Below are positions 58,107 through 64,000 of a DNA stretch of 64,000 nucleotides, one piece after another. The stretch comes from Dictyobacter vulcani. Its GTDB lineage: Bacteria; Chloroflexota; Ktedonobacteria; Ktedonobacterales; Ktedonobacteraceae. Each line of letters starts with the position of its first letter. The first letter of the stretch is position 1. A model generated the notes under the pieces. It saw only the letters and a program-made list of their open reading frames with translations. It was not told the origin of the DNA and made no database searches. The translations under genes were made by a program, and so were the position numbers. The stretch is taken from contig NZ_BKZW01000001.1 of assembly GCF_008974265.1 (NCBI RefSeq), positions 3,968,001 to 4,032,000 on the forward strand. The letters run 5' to 3'.

Positions 58107-60029
58107 TTATTTAGGCCATTTCAAGGTATTGAAAACGACATTCGACTCGCCGTTTGGATCCTGCTGTGTATTATCTGGACTGAGATATTTGGTCCAGATC
58201 ACCGTTGTGTTATTGACCGAGACAAAGGCGGCGCTATCCCGGTTGATGTTGTTGATACCATTGACCATCACTTTGGCCCGCGTATCATACATCTTGAAGT
58301 CGCTGGCACTGTTTTGCCAGATCAAGAAGGCTCCGCCACTTTGTAGTCCTGTCAGGATCTCGTTGTCATTGATGGTCGTTGTTTCAGGCGTCATACCATT
58401 GGCCGAGAAGGCCAGTAGTTTTCCTGAGACGTGGGCATCAAGTTGGGGTGTGAGCACGGTAGGATCAACCTCGGTTGGATTGAGCAATAAATTGGTCACA
58501 TCCTGTGGTGTAGCGGTAGCGCTGGCCTGTACCGTTGGCGTGGCACTATTTTTAGGCGTAGCCAGAGATGTTGGCGTGGCAGTGGCTTGTACCGTGGGAG
58601 TCGCGGGCGTTGGATTACTGGTTGTGCTGGTGTTGAGCATGAAAAGGGTTCCATTTACCAGTTGAGGCCGGAACGAATGCTCATCATTGCGATATACATA
58701 CGTCCGGGCGATGCTATGAGGCATCCAGCGACCTATTTGTGAAGGCTGGGAGTTCTCTGCCTGTTGCGTCCAGATATTGCTGTGGAGCTTTTGATCGGTT
58801 GATAACCACTCGTCAGCCCAGTAGATACTGTATCCATCGTTTGTAGCAGTGGGAGAAGTCAGTACGTGCTGATCCTTTGCTGTGGCTATCTCGGTTTTTC
58901 GCTCAAGACTATCCTGGGCAAATTGATAATTCAGCAAGTGTGCTATCCCTTTGCTGTCCAACAGGGATACCAGAGCATGGTTATGATAAAAACTCAGTCC
59001 CTGGATTGGAGAGGTAACCCAGTCCGCTACCCTGGCTTTATTAAAGTTATCAGTATAGAGGGTTAATGGTTTGATGCTATCGTCACTCTCTATTTTCTGG
59101 GTGTTGCTAGTGGTTGTACTCTGGCTCTTACCCATGTAGAGCGCTTTAAGGCTCCAGGTACCTTCAAGCGTATTTATTGTTGTGTCTGATTGCTGGGCTT
59201 GTTTGCCGTTCGTAGCTTTGGACTGCTCCATCTGTAGCCAGAGGAGCCAGTTCTCGCTGCTGCCGAGTATAATCATGGGACGCGTGCTGGGATGGGTCAG
59301 GAGCGCGGTACTGGCGCGATTCGTCGTTGGATCGCCCGTGGTATCGAATTTTTCGAGCATCCAGTTTGCGTTATGATCATAGGCCGAATAATAAATAGTG
59401 TCGTTGCTGGTACTGGCGCTCACTACATGGGAGTAGAGCGTTTGTGTCGCAGCAATGGCCGGATCCGCCTGCGCAACCTCTGGATGTCCTATACTGGCGG
59501 TATTGGATGGGAGCGAAACCACAGGTTGTCCTTGATTAGCCAGCAAGAGTAGTGAGATCAGGCCTCCCAGCATCACAACGACCATAAATGAGGCCGCCAG
59601 ACCGATGATGGCAAAATGCTGGGTTTGCCGTATACGTCTTGGACGTGTTGATTGAATAATCGGCAATGGACCAGTATCGGCGGTTGAAAATGCAGCTAAA
59701 GAATTAGTCCTGGCTGTTTTGGCCGCAAGATCTTTTAAATAAGGACCGAGGAAGACTGGTGTTGGAGTGGAGGTAGCTGACGCTGGTGCGTGTTGTAGAA
59801 AACGCACATGTTCAGCCGCTAATGCCTGCATCAACTTATGACGAGCATCTGGCGCTGGTTCGATTGCTGGCATAGAACGGATGTGGTCACCAACTAATTG
59901 GTATTGAGCGTATGCGGCTTTGCAATCTGCACAATGGGCCAGATGCCCTTCTAACTCGGGCATCTTCGTCGGATCTTGCTTTTGTTCACGGTATATGGCG
60001 AGCTGTGCCCGCGCCTGATGACAGTTCAA
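58107..60029 (-). CDS. large membrane anti-sigma factor with exported domain
   Basis: A 640-residue anti-sigma-like protein. MNCHQARAQLAIYREQ and HLAHCADCKAAY form the zinc-finger (H-x3-C-x2-C) module. A linker leads to a membrane helix near residue 155 (FAIIGLAASFMVVVMLGGLISLLLL). The outer 460 residues are a repeat-rich domain with W/D-containing strands (YSAYDHNANWMLEKFDT; SENWLLWLQMEQSK; YSIYWADEWLS) and a Pro/Thr linker (TPATPTVQATATPTSL), suggesting a beta-propeller-like sensor. It should hold the adjacent ECF sigma factor and sense an envelope or extracellular signal. ATG overlaps the sigma stop by four bases. Confidence 0.82.
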   Translation of the reverse strand: MNCHQARAQLAIYREQKQDPTKMPELEGHLAHCADCKAAYAQYQLVGDHIRSMPAIEPAPDARHKLMQALAAEHVRFLQHAPASATSTPTPVFLGPYLKDLAAKTARTNSLAAFSTADTGPLPIIQSTRPRRIRQTQHFAIIGLAASFMVVVMLGGLISLLLLANQGQPVVSLPSNTASIGHPEVAQADPAIAATQTLYSHVVSASTSNDTIYYSAYDHNANWMLEKFDTTGDPTTNRASTALLTHPSTRPMIILGSSENWLLWLQMEQSKATNGKQAQQSDTTINTLEGTWSLKALYMGKSQSTTTSNTQKIESDDSIKPLTLYTDNFNKARVADWVTSPIQGLSFYHNHALVSLLDSKGIAHLLNYQFAQDSLERKTEIATAKDQHVLTSPTATNDGYSIYWADEWLSTDQKLHSNIWTQQAENSQPSQIGRWMPHSIARTYVYRNDEHSFRPQLVNGTLFMLNTSTTSNPTPATPTVQATATPTSLATPKNSATPTVQASATATPQDVTNLLLNPTEVDPTVLTPQLDAHVSGKLLAFSANGMTPETTTINDNEILTGLQSGGAFLIWQNSASDFKMYDTRAKVMVNGINNINRDSAAFVSVNNTTVIWTKYLSPDNTQQDPNGESNVVFNTLKWPK

Positions 60030-60838
60030 TCTTCACCGACCTCTTTTTGATACAAACCAATAAATCGATCTCTTGCTCGCATCAAACGCATCTTCACTGC
60101 CGAAGGACTAATACTAAGTACTTCGGCAATTTCTGCGCAGGATAAACCATCATTTTCGTAAAGCCAGAGGCACGCTGAATATTTCTGCGGTAACTGTTGA
60201 AAAACTCGTTCTACGATTTCGCGATCCGCCACCCGACTTTCAAAACGTCCACCATCGTATCCGTTGCGCTCGTACATCGAGTTAACTGAACTGGAACGGG
60301 GCTCAGCGCCTGGTTCATCACCTGTACTGAAGCCGTCTCCTGTATTGCCACCTGAATCTGAAACCATGCCTGCGCCGATACCGCGGTCTTCATTAAATAA
60401 TGAAAGCGGTAGCCATGAAATTAAGCGCCTGCGCCGCAGTGAGTCAGTTGTGGTGTTGGCCGCAATTCGATAGAGCCAGGCCGATAACGCGCCTGGTTGG
60501 ACAACCGTTCCGCCTAAAAGTGCTTTGTAGGCTTTTACGAATACATCTTGAGCAAGATCATAGGCCTGTTCTCTATTTCCTATCAAGTGATAGATGAAGT
60601 TAGTAATGGGGCCTTGAAAGCGCGTAAAAATCGCTTCGAAGTCCGCGACATTTACCTGTTCTGGCTGTGCCGCCATCTCTGGCTGGGAAGGTTTTAACGT
60701 CTCATCAGCTTCAATAGCTGTCTCTTCAACACCAGCTTCATCTTCAGATATAGGAATAGTCGAATGGCCTTGTTGTTCATCGCTTGTAGATGAACTCAAT
60801 TTGCTATTCGTATTGTAGAAACGTATAGAGGTATCCAT
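60026..60838 (-). CDS. ECF sigma factor with long acidic N-terminus and insert
   Basis: A 270-residue ECF sigma factor. Residues 1-65 are acidic and disordered. Region 2 follows (FEAIFTRFQGPITNFIYHLIGNREQAYDLAQDVFVKAYKAL; AWLYRIAANTTTDSLRRRR), then a Gly/Ser-rich insert (residues about 150-190), and region 4 (VFQQLPQKYSACLWLYENDGLSCAEIAEVLSISPSAVKMRLMRAR). The start at 60838 (MDTSIRFYNTN) is the first ATG. It overlaps its anti-sigma gene by four bases. The region 2-4 layout parallels the pair at 49115-50157, suggesting paralogy. Confidence 0.9.
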   Translation of the reverse strand: MDTSIRFYNTNSKLSSSTSDEQQGHSTIPISEDEAGVEETAIEADETLKPSQPEMAAQPEQVNVADFEAIFTRFQGPITNFIYHLIGNREQAYDLAQDVFVKAYKALLGGTVVQPGALSAWLYRIAANTTTDSLRRRRLISWLPLSLFNEDRGIGAGMVSDSGGNTGDGFSTGDEPGAEPRSSSVNSMYERNGYDGGRFESRVADREIVERVFQQLPQKYSACLWLYENDGLSCAEIAEVLSISPSAVKMRLMRARDRFIGLYQKEVGED

Positions 60839-61005
60839 CGGTTACATCGGCCTTACATAATGCAGAGTTTTCATAATTTCTACGGGAATGTGTAGGAGTA
60901 ACAGTCGTAGTGCAAGCACACCGACGTCTGCATCGCTTCTATTTCTATCCTCTCATTCTTTTGTTTGCTGTCTATGTTGAGAGATCAAGGGTATATACAT
61001 AAGAA

Positions 61006-61028
61006 CCGTGAGCTTAGCGGGCTCACGG
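61006..61028. repeat. short hairpin upstream of holB
   Basis: CCGTGAGC (61006-61013) pairs perfectly with GCTCACGG (61021-61028) with a 7-nt loop. No gene ends beside it, so its role is unclear. Confidence 0.6.
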
Positions 61029-61228
61029 AAAAGAGTTAAGCTGTACTCTTGCTGTATTGATTGGTGCTGTTTATAAAATTCTCTTGTTGGCTGAAACGAG
61101 CACTCATAGGAGACAGTATATCATATTTCCCTTGAGATTGATGCAGCTTATACCCTTTTTATCACAAGAGATTGTTGCTCTATAACAATGTGGAGCATTT
61201 TCTCTGTTTTTCGTCAGGTATAAAAACT

Positions 61229-61312
61229 CTTCCCACTTGCGGCGGGAAGGAGAAGAGAGAAGCGGGGGGCGCCCCCGTTCCCCGGCAGGAGGGCCTGGCC
61301 AGGCCCTCCTGC
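61229..61312. repeat. GC-rich multi-hairpin element
   Basis: Three structures in a row: CTTCCC/GGGAAG (61229-61249), a 12-bp palindrome GGGGGCGCCCCC (61265-61276), and a perfect 28-bp palindrome at 61285-61312. It has no gene. It recalls the element at 32053-32196 in composition and design but shares only short motifs with it. Confidence 0.7.
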
Positions 61313-61407
61313 ACCTCCCAGCTTATTCTGGCTTTGAGTATGGTGAAAACCCTGGTCTGGTGGCTGTTTTGCTTGCTATGGTAGGGTAATTCTGCTACCA
61401 TATATAT

Positions 61408-62436
61408 ATGGGAACCCCGCAAATGCAAGCACCAGGTTGGAATATTGTTGGCCATGAACATATCGTGGATATTCTGCGCCGTACATTAGCCGCGCAGCAG
61501 GTGCGTCATGCTTATTTGTTTGCTGGTCCACCACGTATTGGCAAGAGTTTACTGGCTCGACGACTGGCACAAACCCTTTTATGTACCGGTGGCCCTGATC
61601 CTCATATTTCTCCTCAGGAGCCATGTAACAATTGTCTCTCATGCCGCAAGGTTCTCCATGGTAATCATCCCGATGTGCATATCATCACTAAGGCTGCGGA
61701 CAAGCAATTTATTGTGATCGAGCAGGTGCGTGCCTTACAGAGCGATGCTGCCCGGCGTACGATGGAGGGACGGCGCAATATTTTCATTATCGAAAATGCG
61801 CAGGATATGAATGTGCAGGCTGCCAATTGTATCCTGAAGACCCTTGAAGAGCCTGAGCCGGACGTGGTTCTATTGTTGACTGTACCAGATGCAGGGGTCC
61901 TCTTACCAACGATCATTTCGCGGGTACAAATGCTCTCAATGCAGTTATTGACTTCGCAGCAGATCAAGCAAGCCCTGATTGAGCGATGGGAGGTTGAGCC
62001 TGAAGAGGCTACGTTAGTGGCGGCGCTGGCTGCTGGCCGGCTGGGCTGGGCGGTGCAGGCCGTTGAAGATGAAGACCTGCTGGATGAGCGCAAGTCTCAG
62101 TTAGAGCTCCTGACCAAAATTCCGACCATCTCCACGGTGCAGCGCTTCGATTTTGTGCAACGCCAGGGAACCGATAGTGAGAAGCTACGCCATATGCTTG
62201 AGTTGTGGTTATTGTGGTGGCGTGATATGGTATTGGCAGCAAATGGTTGTCTTGATCTGACTGTTAATGTGGATATGCGCGACCTGCTCAAAAAGCAATC
62301 CACCAGGATCGGGACACATGAGGCTGAGCGTATGGTGCGTGCTATTCTACAGACCCAGGAATCTCTGGACCAAAACGTTAATGCGCGTGTAGCTCTGGAA
62401 GTCTTAATGCTGGATACCCCATCCATCAAAGCTTAG
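61408..62436 (+). CDS. holB: DNA polymerase III subunit delta' (HolB)
   Basis: A 342-residue clamp-loader AAA+ protein. WNIVGHEHIVDILRRTL, LFAGPPRIGKSLLARRLA (Walker A), a four-Cys zinc module (C at TLLC, then CNNCLSCRKV), ENAQDMNVQAANCILKTLEEP (DExx-like, sensor 1) and SRVQMLSMQLL. The C-terminal collar helices are present. It helps load the sliding clamp at the replication fork. ATG 61408 is at the start of the conserved part; an upstream ribosome site is weak. Confidence 0.9.
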   Translation: MGTPQMQAPGWNIVGHEHIVDILRRTLAAQQVRHAYLFAGPPRIGKSLLARRLAQTLLCTGGPDPHISPQEPCNNCLSCRKVLHGNHPDVHIITKAADKQFIVIEQVRALQSDAARRTMEGRRNIFIIENAQDMNVQAANCILKTLEEPEPDVVLLLTVPDAGVLLPTIISRVQMLSMQLLTSQQIKQALIERWEVEPEEATLVAALAAGRLGWAVQAVEDEDLLDERKSQLELLTKIPTISTVQRFDFVQRQGTDSEKLRHMLELWLLWWRDMVLAANGCLDLTVNVDMRDLLKKQSTRIGTHEAERMVRAILQTQESLDQNVNARVALEVLMLDTPSIKA

Positions 62437-62508
62437 GATCGCCCGCCGACCATATCTCGCTCTCACCAGCATATATCTGGTAACAAATCAAGGAAGAGGA
62501 GTTATGCC

Positions 62509-63306
62509 ATGCGATCCGATTTTCAACACGTTCTTGTCAACTTCGAAGCCAATGTACTGACCATTACCATGAATCGTCCTGCGGTTTTAAATGCCTTCAA
62601 TGCATTGATGATCCAGGAAATGACTGAGATCGTTGAGGCTGCGGCACAGGACGAAAGCATCCGCTGTATTGTCCTCACTGGAGCTGGACGCGCCTTTGGC
62701 GCCGGACAGGATCTCTCGGCCTTTGCTGACAAGCCTGCCACAAATCATGCGCAAGCTACCCAGGAGCATCTTGGTGCCTACCACCGTCTGGTTAACAGCA
62801 TCTTACAACTACCACAACCAAGCATTGCAGCTATCCATGGCGTGGCTACCGGTGTCTCTTTGAATATTGCCCTGGCCTGTGATCTACGCGTGGCGGCCGA
62901 AGACGCCAGATTATCCGAAGCCTTTGCCCGTATTGGCCTGGTACCTGATGGTGGCGGCGCGTATTTTCTGACTCGTTTGCTTGGTGCTGGCAAAGCCTTA
63001 GAACTGGCGTTATTAGCTGATGAGATCAGTGGTAAAGAGGCTGAGCGCATTGGTCTGGTGACCAGTTGTGTTCCGCTGGCAGGGCTTGAAGAGGCCGTGC
63101 GCATGCTGGCTACCCGCCTGGCTCATGGTCCGACGCAGACCTATGGCTTGATCAAAAAGTTGTTCCAGCAAGCGCAGGATAAAGATCTCGCAGCCGTGCT
63201 ACAATTAGAGAGTAAATATCAGTCAATGGCCATCGAAACTGCCGATCACCGTGAAGGTGTCCAGGCATTTATGCAGAAACGGCCGCCAAAATATAGCGGG
63301 AAATAG
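62509..63306 (+). CDS. enoyl-CoA hydratase/isomerase
   Basis: A 265-residue crotonase-fold enzyme. NRPAVLNAFNALMIQEM, the oxyanion-hole loop GAGRAFGAGQDLSAFAD, PQPSIAAIHGVATGVSLNIALACDLRVAAEDARLSEAFARIGLVPDGGGAYFLTRLLG. The Asp-Gly-Gly-Gly in the second active loop replaces one of the usual Glu (Glu/Asp position), which is more like PaaG/PaaB-type isomerases. GAAGAGGAG precedes ATG 62509. It hydrates or isomerises enoyl-CoA in fatty-acid or aromatic degradation. Confidence 0.9.
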   Translation: MRSDFQHVLVNFEANVLTITMNRPAVLNAFNALMIQEMTEIVEAAAQDESIRCIVLTGAGRAFGAGQDLSAFADKPATNHAQATQEHLGAYHRLVNSILQLPQPSIAAIHGVATGVSLNIALACDLRVAAEDARLSEAFARIGLVPDGGGAYFLTRLLGAGKALELALLADEISGKEAERIGLVTSCVPLAGLEEAVRMLATRLAHGPTQTYGLIKKLFQQAQDKDLAAVLQLESKYQSMAIETADHREGVQAFMQKRPPKYSGK

Positions 63307-63312
63307 CAAATC

Positions 63313-64000
63313 GTGCGTATTGATACACTCTCTTCATATAATAGTCAGATGCAAGGCAAGGAGCGGCGCGAGTGGTTTCGCCAGCATGCGCCGCAACACC
63401 TCAAAAATTGTGCCACCTTTGTTTCGCGGGGATTAACTCAGCGCTCAGTAGGAACCTCCAGAAGTAGTCTCATACTGGGCGCGGGCGCCTGTACGGAGGT
63501 TCCACTTTCCGATGTCGCTCGCTCTTCTGAAGAGGTCGTGCTGGCAGATCTGGACCTGAACTCTATGCAGCGCGGCCGGGATGAATTGCTCGCGGCTTCA
63601 CTGCGCAAGCGGATACGTTTTGTACAGTGTGATATCAGCGGTGGCGTCAGCAGCAATCTGACGCGCCTGCTCCGTCGAGAAGACTGGTCAGCCCTGGCCG
63701 CCGCAGGAGGACAGGCCTTTTTTGATGCCGCCGCTCGTTGCCTGGAGCAATGTCCTGTTCCGGATCCCCCAACTATTCACACTCTGCGCAGTGGTGACTT
63801 TGGTCTGGTTGTCAGCTCGCTTGTGCTTTCACAGCTCTTCAGCTATCCCTTGCTCGATGTGCTGGATCGTGCGCAGCAGGCTTCACCTGATCTGTTGTTA
63901 GAACAAGAGCGCCATCGCCGGTATCAGGATGCTGCCCAGAACTTCCGCATCAAAGTCATCAACGCTCATCTGCACTATATGCGTTCCCTGCTTGACCTGG
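63313..64000 (+). CDS. class I SAM-dependent methyltransferase-like protein (partial)
   Basis: Reading from GTG 63313 the frame stays open to the window end (229 codons). SLILGAGACTEVPL is the SAM-binding motif I, with the acidic VVLADLDLNSMQRGRDEL at the end of the next strand. FGLVVSSLVLSQLFSYPL fits the motif-IV region. The start is 8 bases after the hydratase stop, so the two are cotranscribed. The rest lies beyond the window and the substrate is unknown. Confidence 0.7.
   Translation, partial: MRIDTLSSYNSQMQGKERREWFRQHAPQHLKNCATFVSRGLTQRSVGTSRSSLILGAGACTEVPLSDVARSSEEVVLADLDLNSMQRGRDELLAASLRKRIRFVQCDISGGVSSNLTRLLRREDWSALAAAGGQAFFDAAARCLEQCPVPDPPTIHTLRSGDFGLVVSSLVLSQLFSYPLLDVLDRAQQASPDLLLEQERHRRYQDAAQNFRIKVINAHLHYMRSLLDL

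Larger units (their letters stand above)
60839..61407. other. intergenic region upstream of holB
   Basis: About 570 bases with no gene. It holds a perfect 8-bp hairpin (61006-61013 with 61021-61028) and the GC-rich element (61229-61312). Confidence 0.5.

Noticed and set aside
1..64000. CRISPR arrays, prophage or transposase genes
   Set aside because: No regularly spaced direct repeats and no integrase, transposase or capsid-like frames were seen.

Overview
The window looks like a chromosomal segment of a filamentous, sporulating Chloroflexota bacterium of the class Ktedonobacteria. This is inferred from gene content and not from a marker gene: a DUF1800/DUF1501 pair, several multidomain two-component proteins, transmembrane Ser/Thr kinases, two ECF sigma/anti-sigma pairs, a MctP/DUF3311 transporter, and many proteins with disordered Pro/Thr-rich linkers. 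Base composition is moderate (about 50% G+C by eye). No rRNA, convincing tRNA, CRISPR array, phage or transposase gene was seen.

Sequence quality dominates the reading. About 17 of roughly 57 genes carry single-base frameshifts, usually a base missing from a G run (sometimes C or T). Each is given here as one gene across the break. The stretch 2430-3860 is worse: it repeats the start of the DUF1501 gene with dense indels and substitutions and then becomes almost unreadable, as an unpolished long-read gap fill would.

Layout. 1-4150: end of an alpha/beta hydrolase, then DUF1800 and a broken DUF1501 gene. 4510-10431: a light-signalling cluster of bacteriophytochrome kinase, Rcp1-like response regulator, REC-histidine kinase, and REC-PAS-kinase-REC hybrid. 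10500-15750 (minus strand): a coiled-coil protein, a MctP-type monocarboxylate permease with its DUF3311 partner, an unknown protein, and a Pro/Thr-stalked membrane protein. 16127-18010: an HD-GYP protein convergent with a primary-type sigma factor. 18460-24000: a membrane protein, an unexplained noncoding stretch, a HEAT-repeat protein, a flavin oxidoreductase and a DUF1015 protein. 24458-33700: a pseudokinase-TM-Rieske fusion, a YbjN-like protein, an active-looking Ser/Thr kinase with an exported lectin-like domain, a 7Fe ferredoxin, a zinc-ribbon protein, a BI-1 family protein, thioredoxin and a GntR regulator. 33960-37171: a TPR protein, an MNT-HEPN fusion and moaD-moaE. 37688-41734: an acyltransferase, a phytoene-dehydrogenase-like protein and an IMP cyclohydrolase-like protein. 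41815-50157 (minus strand): a SARP/BTAD ATPase regulator, leucyl aminopeptidase, a histidine kinase with response regulator, and an ECF sigma/anti-sigma pair. 50703-56684: a SAM-recycling cluster (mtnA, HD protein, PfkB kinase, ahcY, SAM-I riboswitch, metK). 56870-64000: acyl-CoA dehydrogenase, a second ECF sigma/anti-sigma pair, holB, enoyl-CoA hydratase and a partial methyltransferase-like protein.

Functionally, the clearest modules are phytochrome light sensing and S-adenosylmethionine turnover. MetK makes SAM under SAM-riboswitch control, AhcY clears S-adenosylhomocysteine, MtnA works in methylthioadenosine salvage, and the PfkB kinase may remove adenosine. The most unusual protein is the Rieske-tailed pseudokinase. 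It lies in a stretch that also holds a ferredoxin, a thioredoxin and a second membrane kinase, which suggests, without proving, a redox-sensing role.
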